DNA of 64,000 bases from Bifidobacterium commune (GTDB lineage: Bacteria > Actinomycetota > Actinomycetes > Actinomycetales > Bifidobacteriaceae). The notes under the pieces were generated by a model. The model saw nothing but the letters and a program-made list of their open reading frames with translations. It had not been told where the DNA came from and did no database searches. The stretch lies in contig NZ_FMBL01000001.1 in NCBI RefSeq assembly GCF_900094885.1, forward strand, positions 772,867 to 836,866. The letters are read 5' to 3'. This document shows positions 26,213 through 35,475 of this stretch, one piece after another. The translations under genes and the position numbers were made by a program. How positions within the stretch are numbered: the stretch's first letter is position 1; each line of letters starts with the position of its first letter.

Positions 26213-27535
26213 TTACTGCGCCAAACCTGAAGCGCGCACGGCTTCGAATCCATGCTCAAGATCGGCAAGAATATCATCGATGAATTCGGTACCTATCGAC
26301 AGACGGATGGTGCCAGGGTGAATGCCTTGGCTATCCAATTCCTCAGCGGTTTCCTGAGAGTGAGTAGTGGATGCAGGATGCACCACCAGGCTTTTCACAT
26401 CCGCAACGTTGGCGAGCAGGCTGAACAGTTGCAAATTATCGACGAACACTCGTGCAGCATCCTTGCCACCCTTGATTTCGAAGGTGAAAATCGAACCGGC
26501 GCCGTTAGGGAAATACCGCCCGTAGAGGCCATGATCAGGTCGGCTCGGGATCGAAGGATGCGAGACGGACTCAACCTCAGGCACGGTTTGCAGATATTCG
26601 ACTACCTTCAACGCATTCTGGACATGACGCTCGACGCGCAGTGACAGCGTCTCGGTTCCCTGCAGCAGCAGCCAGGCCGCGAAAGGACTGATGCAGGCGC
26701 CGGTATCACGCAGCAGGATGGCACGTGCACGGGTGACGAAAGCGGTGCCGCCAAGGGCCTCGTAAAAATTCATACCGTGGTAGGAGGGATCCGGCTCGGT
26801 TAAGGTCGGGAATTTGCCCGGTACCGCAGCCCAGTCAAAGTTACCGCCTTCCACAACGACACCACCAAGCGTTGTTCCGTGCCCACCGATGAACTTGGTT
26901 GCGGACTCGATCACGATATCGGCACCATGCTCGAGGGGACGGAACAGATACGGGGTGGCGAAGGTGTTGTCCACGAAAACCGGCAGGTTATGGGCATGAG
27001 CAAGCTCGGCAATGGCCTCAAAATCGACAAGGTCCGCATTAGGATTACCGAAGGTTTCAAAATAAATGAGCTTTGTGTTTTCTTGGATGGCGTCTTCGAA
27101 GTTTTCCGGATCAGCAGGATCGACGAAAGTGGTGGTGACACCGTCACGAGGGAAGGTGTGGCGCAACAGGTTGAAAGTACCACCATAGATATGCGAAGAA
27201 GAAACGATGTGATCTCCAGTCTGCGTGATATTTCGCAAAGCCGCTTCGACAGCTGCTGCGCCACTTGCCAAAGCGAGCGCCGCAGTGCCTCCTTCCAGTG
27301 CAGCGATACGTCTTTCGAATACATCCTCTGTGGAGTTGGTCAGACGCCCGTAAATATTACCCGGATCGTTGAGAGAGAAGCGCGCTTCGGCATGATCGAA
27401 ATCATGGAAAACATAACTGGTGGTCGCATAAATCGGCACGGCCCTGGCATCGGTGGCAGGATCTGCTTCCTCCTGCCCCACATGCAGCTGCAAGGTTTCA
27501 AAATGATAGTTTTTCGCTGTGTCTTCAACGCTCAT
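26213..27535 (-). CDS. metY: O-acetylhomoserine (thiol)-lyase
   Basis: A 440-residue PLP enzyme of the Cys/Met metabolism family, of the MetY kind. It makes homocysteine from O-acetylhomoserine and sulfide. The N-terminal [20 protein letters not shown], the stretch [20 protein letters not shown], and the PLP-lysine region [18 protein letters not shown] are diagnostic. The C-terminus [13 protein letters not shown] is also typical of MetY. The start at 27535 follows AAGGAG with a 5-base gap; ten upstream codons are rejected. It stands alone, divergent from the pyridoxal kinase. No SAM riboswitch was recognised upstream. Confidence 0.93.
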   Translation of the reverse strand: MSVEDTAKNYHFETLQLHVGQEEADPATDARAVPIYATTSYVFHDFDHAEARFSLNDPGNIYGRLTNSTEDVFERRIAALEGGTAALALASGAAAVEAALRNITQTGDHIVSSSHIYGGTFNLLRHTFPRDGVTTTFVDPADPENFEDAIQENTKLIYFETFGNPNADLVDFEAIAELAHAHNLPVFVDNTFATPYLFRPLEHGADIVIESATKFIGGHGTTLGGVVVEGGNFDWAAVPGKFPTLTEPDPSYHGMNFYEALGGTAFVTRARAILLRDTGACISPFAAWLLLQGTETLSLRVERHVQNALKVVEYLQTVPEVESVSHPSIPSRPDHGLYGRYFPNGAGSIFTFEIKGGKDAARVFVDNLQLFSLLANVADVKSLVVHPASTTHSQETAEELDSQGIHPGTIRLSIGTEFIDDILADLEHGFEAVRASGLAQ

Positions 27536-27956
27536 GGCATCTCCTTCATGGATGGAATGTTGCATACGCTACTGCTTGATTTCGAGCGTAAACCAGAGCA
27601 ATGGCTTCCAGCAAGGGCAACGCTATCCCAGAAATCTATAGCTGGTTGAAGGACTCAATTTTCTCGACATTTTCACGGCGGAACATTTGGTTTCAGACAG
27701 CGGTCGTTCAAGAACAAAACAACACCCCCAATTCGAAGGACGCCAAGCACGGATGAAATCGATCAAAAGCAACAGGTTCACACACCGAGGATGCGCAAAG
27801 CAATAAGCCCCCGTCAAGCAGTAATTCCCACTAATCCGCGGACGAATTGATGCATGTTTCCGCCGCCGGGTCTAGAGTCGATGGGAGCGACGCGACGGAC
27901 AACCTGCCCGCCGACGGACGCCAATATTATTCATAGACTTTCTGAAAGGTCATGAA
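27536..27956. other. Divergent intergenic region between metY and the pyridoxal kinase gene
   Basis: About 420 bases that should hold two promoters. No riboswitch, RNA gene or repeat was recognised. Confidence 0.3.
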
Positions 27957-28832
27957 ATGCAAGAAAATACAACGCTCTACCAGCGTGATCCCAACTATAT
28001 TCCGCGCGTTGCAGCAGTGCACGACATGTGCGGCTACGGCAAATGTTCGTTGAGTGCGGCAATTCCGATTCTTTCGGCGTGCGGCTGCGATGTGTGCCCG
28101 GTGCCCACGGCACTGTTCAGCGCACACACGAAGTTCCCCGAATACACGTTCCACGACACGACGAATATGCTTTCCGGATATCTCGATGCATGGCAGAGCA
28201 TCGGGGTGGATTTGGATGGCATATACTCCGGCTTCCTTGGATCGGCCGAGCAGGTCGACACCATCAAACGCATGTATCGCGAATATCCGAAGGCCCTGCG
28301 GCTCGTCGACCCCGTGATGGGCGACGGTGGGGAGATGTACCCCACATATTCGCAGGAAATGTGTGATGCGGTCAAAACCCTGGCCAAGGATGCCGACATA
28401 CTGATGCCCAATCTCACCGAAGCCGCCATCCTTACCGAACGAGACTACCCCGGACAGAACCTGAGCGATGACGAGGTGACCGAATGGATCGAGGCGCTGC
28501 TTGATTTGGGCGCGAAAAACGTCGTACTCAAGGGCATTGATCGCAATGACGAAAAGTTGCGCAACTACGTAGGCAGCGCCGCAGCGGGAGCTTCGGCCCG
28601 AGTTGAGCTGGCGCACAGCAAGCTTCCTTATATGATTCACGGTACCGGTGATGCCTTTGCCTCGGCACTATGCGGCGCGGTAATGACCGGCAAAACGCTG
28701 GCAGAATCAGCTCAAGTGGCCGGTGAATTTGTTCGTCATTCTATGGAGTCAACATGCAACCAGCCCGATTTCAAGCGCCGTGGAGTCAGTTTTGAACTTA
28801 ATCTCGATGAGTTGACCGGACTCGTGGGCTGA
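27957..28832 (+). CDS. pdxY: Pyridoxal/pyridoxamine kinase
   Basis: A 291-residue kinase of the ribokinase superfamily, phosphorylating B6 vitamers. The N-terminal VAAVHDMCGYGKCSLSAAIP is the B6-binding start of this family. VLVDPVMGDGGEMYP-like sequence (LRLVDPVMGDGGEMYPTYS) follows at about residue 120. The ATP and anion-hole motif HGTGDAFASALCGAV contains the catalytic aspartate. The gene symbol is a best guess between pdxK and pdxY. GAAAGG precedes the ATG at 27957. It is a single gene followed by a large nested hairpin. Confidence 0.88.
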   Translation: MQENTTLYQRDPNYIPRVAAVHDMCGYGKCSLSAAIPILSACGCDVCPVPTALFSAHTKFPEYTFHDTTNMLSGYLDAWQSIGVDLDGIYSGFLGSAEQVDTIKRMYREYPKALRLVDPVMGDGGEMYPTYSQEMCDAVKTLAKDADILMPNLTEAAILTERDYPGQNLSDDEVTEWIEALLDLGAKNVVLKGIDRNDEKLRNYVGSAAAGASARVELAHSKLPYMIHGTGDAFASALCGAVMTGKTLAESAQVAGEFVRHSMESTCNQPDFKRRGVSFELNLDELTGLVG

Positions 28833-28851
28833 TATTTCCAAGTGTCATCAT

Positions 28852-28966
28852 CTTCGATATGCCGCCGTCCAGCATAAGCTGGATACAATAAGCAGTTGCA
28901 CGACAAAACCCTGTCAATTAGCACCGTGCAACGGCAACTTATGCTGCACTCAGCGGCATATCGAAG
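28852..28966. repeat. Large nested inverted repeat
   Basis: The outer arms pair in two blocks: CTTCGATATGCCGC (28852-28865) with GCGGCATATCGAAG (28953-28966), and CAGCATAAG (28870-28878) with CTTATGCTG (28938-28946). Inside, GTTGCACG pairs with CGTGCAAC. The whole 115 bases can fold into one long hairpin. It follows the kinase stop by 20 bases and could be a terminator, a small RNA or a miniature mobile element. The remaining bases to 29247 hold only the yraN leader. Confidence 0.65.
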
Positions 28967-29247
28967 CGCGATAAACGCTCCGCATCTGCCGCTACACGCC
29001 AGAACGTTTCTTTCACACGGCTCCCCTCCCAAAAAGACCCTTCCGTTCCACTTCGGTATCTGATGTAACAAAACACACTTGCCGCACACCGCAAGAGTTC
29101 GACTTATGAACCTCGGTGAGGAACAATGCACCACCTCATCCACAATTCCAGTAAGCTGTGACCAAGTTATCCCCAAAATGACAAGCGTTCGACCACAGCA
29201 CCGGTTTTTGTCACGCTGAAAACATGAATCATGATTGACTCGGGTTC

Positions 29248-29736
29248 ATGGATAACAACATTGCATCAGTACAACAACTCACAAAGCACTACAACACCAA
29301 GGCCAGCGTGGAACCAAGTGAAGATACCGAGGAAAACTCACTTGCACAGCTTGAACAGAAGCTCACCGCACCAGCCCTGTCAAACAAGCAGCTCGGAGCA
29401 GTCGGTGAGCAATATGCCGCCGCTTGGCTCGGAAAACTAGGATGGCAAGTTCTGGCGAGGAACTGGAAAACACGGTTCGGCGAGCTAGACATCATCATGA
29501 TCACCGACGAACATATTGTCGTGTTCGTCGAGGTCAAGACACGGCGAGCACGGCGCTTCGGAACCCCACAGGAGGCCATCACTTCCCATAAGCAGGCTCA
29601 TCTGCGTCATGCCGCAACCTTATGGCTTGCAGGGCCAGGAAAATCCGTTTATCGAACCGGCATTCGTTTCGATGCCATGTCCATTCACCTTGAAGGAAAT
29701 ACGCCAAAGGTCCAGCACATACCGGGGGCGTTCTGA
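29248..29736 (+). CDS. yraN: YraN family protein (UPF0102, endonuclease-like)
   Basis: A 162-residue protein of UPF0102. The core is LGAVGEQYAAAWLGKLGWQV, then NWKTRFGELDIIM and IVVFVEVKTRRARRFGTPQE. The GE-x-D-I and E-V-K residues match the restriction-endonuclease-like (Holliday resolvase) fold. Its role is unproved. The N-terminus has about 45 extra polar residues before the conserved core. It overlaps comM by one base, and together with dprA forms the yraN-comM-dprA cluster seen in many bacteria. This start is the first ATG of the open frame; a later start nearer the core is possible. Confidence 0.88.
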   Translation: MDNNIASVQQLTKHYNTKASVEPSEDTEENSLAQLEQKLTAPALSNKQLGAVGEQYAAAWLGKLGWQVLARNWKTRFGELDIIMITDEHIVVFVEVKTRRARRFGTPQEAITSHKQAHLRHAATLWLAGPGKSVYRTGIRFDAMSIHLEGNTPKVQHIPGAF

Positions 29737-31265
29737 TGCCCATCGGAACGGCGATGTCTGTGGGCCTAGTCGGCCTGAAAGCGAACGCAATCCAAATGCA
29801 GGCCTTTATCTCGCCAGGGCTGCCGTATTTTTCTATCATCGGACTGCCGGACGCCTCATTAAGCGAGGCGCGCGAGCGCGTCAAATCGGCATGTCAAGCC
29901 AGTGGATTCAGTTGGCCAGAGACGAGAGTAACCGTCAACCTCTCCCCTGCATCCCTTCCCAAGCGCGGATCATCGCACGATACCGCCATCGCTGTGTCCG
30001 TGTTGAGTGCGGCCAACGTCATTACGCATAATTGCCTTGAAAATACCGTGGTGCTCGGCGAGCTTAATCTGGACGGTTCAGTGCTGCCCGTAACCGGCGT
30101 GCTTCCCATAGCGCTCTATGCACGCAAACACGGCATTGAGCGCACCATCGTGCCGCAGCAAAATCTGGAGGAAGCTCAGCTGGTTGAAGGACTCAATGTT
30201 ACAGGAATACGACACCTCGGTGAGCTCATCGAACTGATGGGCGGCGACGCCAAATATCGAATCAATCGATCCGGTCTCGTCTCCGGTCAAACAGCCGACG
30301 ATAAAGCCGGTCTTGCACCGACGTTGGGTGACATGGCCGAGGTCATTGGTCAGGAACGCACCAAATGGGCACTCGAAGTGGCCGCCGCAGGCGGTCATCA
30401 CTTGTTGATGACCGGACCACCGGGATCCGGCAAGACAATGCTTGCCTCACGCATGCCCGGCATCATGTCCCCACTCGACGAGCAGGAGCAGCTTGAAGTG
30501 GCTTCTATCCGCTCGCTATGCGGAACACTGCCAAATTATGGCATCACCGACATTCCGCCATTCGAAGCACCGCATCACACCTCCTCCACCGCTGCACTGG
30601 TGGGAGGAGGGTCAGGCATTGCCGTCCCAGGAGCCATTACACGAGCACATCGCGGTGTCCTGTTCATGGACGAGGCACCCGAATTCTCGCCACGTACACT
30701 GCAAACATTGCGAGAACCGCTGGAATCAGGGTATGTGGCACTGTCGCGTTCAAAAGGAACGACATATTATCCGGCCAATTTCCAGCTCATCATGGCGGCA
30801 AATCCCTGCCCCTGCGGTTTTGGCTATGGCGACGGTTCACGTTGCACATGCAAGGAGAAGGATCGCATACGTTATTTTTCAAGACTTTCCGGACCTATTC
30901 TCGATCGCATCGACATCCAGGTGGAGGTACCGCCGGTGGAACGTCTCACGGTTCAGAATTCCGAAAAACAGATTACAAGCGCGCAGATGCGAAAAACAGT
31001 AGAAACCGCTAGACGTACGGCGCAAGAGCGTTTCACTGAGAGTCACTGGACTTGCAACGCGCAAGCTTCAGGAACCTGGCTACGGGCAAACACCTCCAAA
31101 GCCGCACTTGCTCTCATCGATCAAGCCCTCGAACATGGACGTCTGAGTCTGCGTGGAGCAGACAGAACACTGCGATTGGCATGGACATTGGCAGATCTAA
31201 GCGGCAAGACCTCACCTGGCCGTGGCGAAATGATGCAGGGAATCGCCTTACGAACAAGGGAATAG
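29736..31265 (+). CDS. comM: ComM/YifB family Mg-chelatase-like AAA ATPase
   Basis: A 509-residue protein with an N-terminal Lon-substrate-binding-like domain (ALVGLKANAIQMQAFIS-type start, LSPASLPKRGSSHD, VVLGELNLDGSVLPVTG). An AAA+ Mg-chelatase domain follows, with Walker A GPPGSGKTMLASRMPGI and Walker B GVLFMDEAPEF. A zinc-knuckle-like NPCPCGFGYGDGSRCTC is characteristic of the family. ComM is a hexameric helicase that helps branch migration when transformed DNA is joined to the chromosome. The ATG overlaps the yraN stop in ATGA fashion, so the two are co-translated. Confidence 0.95.
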   Translation: MPIGTAMSVGLVGLKANAIQMQAFISPGLPYFSIIGLPDASLSEARERVKSACQASGFSWPETRVTVNLSPASLPKRGSSHDTAIAVSVLSAANVITHNCLENTVVLGELNLDGSVLPVTGVLPIALYARKHGIERTIVPQQNLEEAQLVEGLNVTGIRHLGELIELMGGDAKYRINRSGLVSGQTADDKAGLAPTLGDMAEVIGQERTKWALEVAAAGGHHLLMTGPPGSGKTMLASRMPGIMSPLDEQEQLEVASIRSLCGTLPNYGITDIPPFEAPHHTSSTAALVGGGSGIAVPGAITRAHRGVLFMDEAPEFSPRTLQTLREPLESGYVALSRSKGTTYYPANFQLIMAANPCPCGFGYGDGSRCTCKEKDRIRYFSRLSGPILDRIDIQVEVPPVERLTVQNSEKQITSAQMRKTVETARRTAQERFTESHWTCNAQASGTWLRANTSKAALALIDQALEHGRLSLRGADRTLRLAWTLADLSGKTSPGRGEMMQGIALRTRE

Positions 31266-31267
31266 AC

Positions 31268-32857
31268 ATGAAGGAAGAGATATCAATAGATACATTGTCC
31301 CATTGCCCAACGAATATTGGGACACACATCCAGGCATCCACCTCTTCTCAAAACGCATCGTCTCTGATCGAGTCGCATCAAACAGTATCATCGCAGCAGC
31401 AGTCCGTTGCTGCACCAACTCAGGAGCAGAAAACCCCAACGACAATCGACGATGAAACGCTCGCACGAGCCGTGCTTACCTTCTGTATCGACAACGCAGA
31501 CGCACTGCTATTCGCCACAATCAAGGGAGCAGGCGATGCCGCTACCGCATTGCACCTCATCGCGCAATCTCCATCGAGCGCGAGCAATCGTCGGCTCGAT
31601 GAAGCTTTCGCCACCGGAACGGCACGATGGGGACGCAAAGTTGATTCGCGTGGTATGAATTCGTTTCACCTCAGACTGCAACACTGGCGGAAACGACTCA
31701 GCCAGCTGCCGTCAAACGATGCAGATGCACTCAGAAGATGGCTTAGTGCGGATGGTACACAATGGATCATTGGACCCTTTAGCCCCTACTGGCCCACTCA
31801 CCTTAATGATCTCTCCATTAGAAAAGACTGGGCCACACCATTGTGTCTGTGGGGTATTGGCGACGCGTCCGCGTTGGTGAGCTGCTCCGAACCACTTGCG
31901 ATTGTTGGATCACGAGGCGCCAGCGATTATGGCCGCTACGTTGCCAAAACATTGTCCAAAAAAGCAGCCGAACAAGGGCATCTTGTGGTTTCGGGTGGCG
32001 CATTCGGCATCGATGCCGCAGTTCACGCAGGTGCATTGGAAGCAATGGATAACATTGGTGAATCCGAAAGCGGCAGGACAATAGCGGTATTCGCCGGAGG
32101 TCTGAATCATATCGGCCCAGAACGCAACCGTTCCCTGTTCAATAGAATCATCTCAGGCAAGGGGGCGCTGATCAGCGAACTGTGTCCAGATACCATTCCT
32201 GAAGCCAGAAGGTTTCTACTGCGCAACCGCATCATCGCGGCCATCGCTTCAACCGTCGTTGTGGCCCAAGCACGCAGCAGATCCGGTGCCCTGAACACCG
32301 CCAATTGGGGAGCTGAACTAGGCCGTGAAATTTATGCCGCTCCCGGAGACATCAACATTCCCAGCAACACGGGATGCAACCGGCTTATCCGTGACCATCG
32401 GGCCGGCATTCTCACATCCGCACACAACATCGAAGAAATCTGCCATCAAGGGCATTCCCCCCAGTGCGCATCTATTGGCACGAATCCGACTGAACGACAT
32501 GACGAACCCTCAATTCCTGCGACTAGACCAACCAGCTCGCAAAAGGAAATACTTACTGCGATACGCAGCTGCAGCAAAAAAGGCGTCACCGCCACACATG
32601 AAGCCATTCTCGCCACACTCAACACACCTCATCAAACCGGCAACAAGCAAGCATCCAAGGCTTGCAACACCGACAGAACACCTCCCGAACCATGGGATGT
32701 CGTCAGACTGGAAAGCGAATTGGGCGAGATGGAGCTGCTTGGATTCATAGAACCCAAATACGGCACGATCCGCATCACAGCGGCAACCTGTCACAGAAAA
32801 CACCGACAGGGAAATACTAACGAAATGAGATCTGAGCCCAAAGATTGCCACATTTAA
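31268..32857 (+). CDS. dprA: DNA processing protein DprA with N-terminal extension
   Basis: A 529-residue DprA, clearly longer than the usual 300-400. The Rossmann core is at about 215-395: AIVGSRGASDYGRYVAKTLS, VVSGGAFGIDAAVHAGALE, and RFLLRNRIIAAIASTVVVAQ with the terminal ARSRSGALNTANWGAELGRE. DprA loads RecA on incoming single-stranded DNA in transformation. The first about 60 residues are Ser/Thr/Gln-rich. A C-terminal winged-helix-like part (DVVRLESELGEMELLGFIEP) is preceded by another polar stretch. The ATG at 31268 follows the comM stop by two bases, with AAGGGA as ribosome site. Confidence 0.93.
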   Translation: MKEEISIDTLSHCPTNIGTHIQASTSSQNASSLIESHQTVSSQQQSVAAPTQEQKTPTTIDDETLARAVLTFCIDNADALLFATIKGAGDAATALHLIAQSPSSASNRRLDEAFATGTARWGRKVDSRGMNSFHLRLQHWRKRLSQLPSNDADALRRWLSADGTQWIIGPFSPYWPTHLNDLSIRKDWATPLCLWGIGDASALVSCSEPLAIVGSRGASDYGRYVAKTLSKKAAEQGHLVVSGGAFGIDAAVHAGALEAMDNIGESESGRTIAVFAGGLNHIGPERNRSLFNRIISGKGALISELCPDTIPEARRFLLRNRIIAAIASTVVVAQARSRSGALNTANWGAELGREIYAAPGDINIPSNTGCNRLIRDHRAGILTSAHNIEEICHQGHSPQCASIGTNPTERHDEPSIPATRPTSSQKEILTAIRSCSKKGVTATHEAILATLNTPHQTGNKQASKACNTDRTPPEPWDVVRLESELGEMELLGFIEPKYGTIRITAATCHRKHRQGNTNEMRSEPKDCHI

Positions 32858-32942
32858 CGGCGATGAACATGAAACCCATCAATGACAAGGCATAATAAAA
32901 ATGCATCAGGCAGCACCGAAAATGCACCCATTCCCGACTGTT

Positions 32943-33287
32943 TCACTCCTGCCATTGGCAACGCTGCAAATCTACCAGCCATCCCTCAGATCCGGTGTTC
33001 TCTCGATCAGCGGCGGGAGGTACAAATGACACACCTTCATCCTCAAGCAGAGCCCGCTGACGATCAGGTCCACCGAATGCAAATCCCGGAGCCAATGACC
33101 CATCACGGAAAACGACACGATGACAAGGAATCACCCCGGGCTCGGGATTCGAATGCAAAGCATAACCGACGAACCGTGCATTGCGTGGGTTGCCCGCGAG
33201 CGCCGCCACTTGACCGTATGTTGCCACTTTGCCTTTTGGTATGCGCCTGACTACCTCATACACCCGTGTGTTGAATACTCCAGCCAT
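32943..33287 (-). CDS. Single-domain O6-alkylguanine-DNA alkyltransferase-like protein
   Basis: A 114-residue protein made only of the DNA-binding alkyltransferase domain. The recognition part is RIPKGKVATYGQVAALAGNP, and the active site is GVIPCHRVVF with acceptor Cys55 intact. Related ATL proteins have PWHR instead and cannot transfer alkyl groups. This one therefore could still be a suicide alkyl acceptor, though it lacks the N-terminal domain of Ada/Ogt. The start at 33287 has AAAGG only one base upstream; a TACCAT element seven bases before it suggests a leaderless message. It is divergent from sdhA. Confidence 0.86.
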   Translation of the reverse strand: MAGVFNTRVYEVVRRIPKGKVATYGQVAALAGNPRNARFVGYALHSNPEPGVIPCHRVVFRDGSLAPGFAFGGPDRQRALLEDEGVSFVPPAADRENTGSEGWLVDLQRCQWQE

Positions 33288-33367
33288 GCCTTTAATGGTA
33301 CTCGACACTCTGCGCAGACGACAAGAGCGACAACCATCTCCTGCATCTACTCTTGCCGACCTTGTGA

Positions 33368-33373
33368 CATAAT
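33368..33373 (+). promoter_or_regulatory. Extended -10 promoter element of sdhA
   Basis: CATAAT (33368-33373) preceded by TG-A makes an extended -10. The ATG begins 8 bases after its last base, so transcription should start at or next to the start codon. Confidence 0.45.
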
Positions 33374-33380
33374 CGGGAGT

Positions 33381-35390
33381 ATGAGTCCAGAGCATGTTGA
33401 AAAGATGTATGACGCCGTAATCATCGGTGCCGGTGCCGCCGGATTATCTGCTGCATTAGGGATATTGCAGTCCGATGAAGCCAAAGAGATGAAAGCTTCT
33501 GGCAACAATCCCAAGCTGCTGGTCATCTCGAAGCTACAGGCGTTGCGCTCGCACACCGGTTCCGCAGAGGGCGGCATCGCGGCAAGTCTGGGCAACATTG
33601 AGCCGGACAATTGGCGCTGGCATTATTTCGACACTGTCAAGGGCGGCGACTGGCTATCCGATCAGGACGCCGCCGCAATACTTGCCCAATACGCTCCGCA
33701 GACCGTCGTCAATCTGGAACGTCGAGGCGTCGCATTCTCACGCACTCAGGACGGCCATATCGCCCAGCGCAAGTTTGGCGGACATACCAAGGATTACGGC
33801 AAAGGTCCGGTGAAGCGAACAGCATATGCAGCCGACCGCATCGGGCATCAGATTCTTTACACACTATGGCAGCAATGCATCGGTGCCAGAGTGCAGTTCG
33901 CCGAAGAATGGTATGTCACCGATTTGGTGCTTGACGACAAGAAAGAAACAGCTTGCGGCGTTGTCGCCTTCGATACCCACACTGGGAAAACCCATGGGAT
34001 TGCCGCGCGAAATGTTCTTCTGGCCACCGGTGGCGCCGGACGCCTGTTCCGCACAACTTCGAACTCATGGGATCTGACCGGTGACGGCATGGCATTGGGA
34101 CTTAAGGCCGGACTCCAACTTGAAGACTGTGAATTCGTGCAATTCCACCCCACAGGCCTGGCACACACCGGCATCCTGCTCTCCGAGGCATCAAGAGGCG
34201 AGGGCGGAATTCTGCGCAACGCAGACGGCGAGGCATTCATGGAACGTTATGCGCCAGAACACAAAGATCTGGCGGCACGTGATGTGGTCAGCCGCTCAAT
34301 CATGGCCGAAGTCGATGCAGGACACGGAATAGCGGACCCTAAGGATCCGGACGGCCCCAAGGATTGCGTGTGGTTGGACATGACAGGCATCGATCAGGAT
34401 CACATGCAGGAAGTGCTGCCTCAAGTGGTGGAGACCATACGCGATTACGCTGGCCTTGACCCCAGCAAGGATTGGATACCCATCAAACCCACAGCGCACT
34501 ACACCATGGGCGGCTTGCCCATTACGACAGAAGGTGAAGTTTACCGTTGGATCGACACAGAACGCCATGTCATCAACGGTCTTTATGCCGCCGGAGAATG
34601 CTCCTGCGTGAGTGTTCACGGTGCAAATCGATTGGGAGGCAACAGCCTGCTTGATGCGTGCCTGTTCGGTACAAGGGCGGGCGAGGCAATTGCGCGGCAT
34701 CTGAACCCGGACGACTCCTCAGAAGACCTGATGCCGGACACCGCCACCGTCGAGGAAACACAAGCATACAACCCCTTGGAAGTGAAGGTGAATGAACGCA
34801 AGCGTCACATCCAGCTGTTGCTGCAACAATCCTCACACACACACAACGCAGCAGAACAAGCAAACAACATCAGTCTCGACAAAAATCAGACCGACGCTAC
34901 CGACAGCACGACCTCACCCACTCATCAGGCCGCAACCAAGCAGAAAACTACCCCAAGGTCACCGGTCAATACCACTCAATCAGAAAACAGTAACGACGAC
35001 AACCCCTATCATCTGTTGGCCGATCTCGGCATAACGATAGAACGTGCAGTTGCGGTGCGGTGCGACGCCGAAACGATCGCCAACGCACAACAAACCATTG
35101 TTAATGAACTGGTACCTCGTGTTCAAGCACTGCACAGTCACTCCGAGGCTCCGACTTTCAATCAAGAGCTGACCGCGATATTCGAAGCCGAAAACCTCAT
35201 CGAACTGGCCCAGGCGGTACTCAAAGCCTCAGCTGCAAGACACGAATCGCGCGGCGCATTCACCCGTACCGACTTCCCCCAGCGCGACGACCAACACTTC
35301 CTGAGCCATTCTATGACCGACGAAACAGCAGACGTGACATGGCAACCCGTCCATATCATCGATATGCCGCCGCAGTCACGCGCATACTGA
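33381..35390 (+). CDS. sdhA: Succinate dehydrogenase/fumarate reductase flavoprotein subunit
   Basis: A 669-residue FAD protein. The dinucleotide motif is AVIIGAGAAGLSAALG near residue 11. The flavin-linked region is LRSHTGSAEGGIAASLGN. Active-site parts are EFVQFHPTGL, LLSEASRGEGG, and KPTAHYTMGGLP, followed by HGANRLGGNSLLDAC. RKFGGHTKDYGKGPVKRTAY is the SdhA/FrdA pattern rather than that of L-aspartate oxidase, and the partner sdhB follows at once. A polar insertion of about 65 residues (around 480-546) splits the C-terminal domain. No membrane-anchor subunits are encoded here, so the substrate electron partner is unclear. L-aspartate oxidase is the main alternative name. Confidence 0.85.
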   Translation: MSPEHVEKMYDAVIIGAGAAGLSAALGILQSDEAKEMKASGNNPKLLVISKLQALRSHTGSAEGGIAASLGNIEPDNWRWHYFDTVKGGDWLSDQDAAAILAQYAPQTVVNLERRGVAFSRTQDGHIAQRKFGGHTKDYGKGPVKRTAYAADRIGHQILYTLWQQCIGARVQFAEEWYVTDLVLDDKKETACGVVAFDTHTGKTHGIAARNVLLATGGAGRLFRTTSNSWDLTGDGMALGLKAGLQLEDCEFVQFHPTGLAHTGILLSEASRGEGGILRNADGEAFMERYAPEHKDLAARDVVSRSIMAEVDAGHGIADPKDPDGPKDCVWLDMTGIDQDHMQEVLPQVVETIRDYAGLDPSKDWIPIKPTAHYTMGGLPITTEGEVYRWIDTERHVINGLYAAGECSCVSVHGANRLGGNSLLDACLFGTRAGEAIARHLNPDDSSEDLMPDTATVEETQAYNPLEVKVNERKRHIQLLLQQSSHTHNAAEQANNISLDKNQTDATDSTTSPTHQAATKQKTTPRSPVNTTQSENSNDDNPYHLLADLGITIERAVAVRCDAETIANAQQTIVNELVPRVQALHSHSEAPTFNQELTAIFEAENLIELAQAVLKASAARHESRGAFTRTDFPQRDDQHFLSHSMTDETADVTWQPVHIIDMPPQSRAY

Positions 35391-35475
35391 TAGAACTTTA
35401 GGCGGTGAACAATTAACCCAACTGGGCACGGTTTATGGCAGACTTGCAACAACACAAGCAATGAGGGCAACGACG

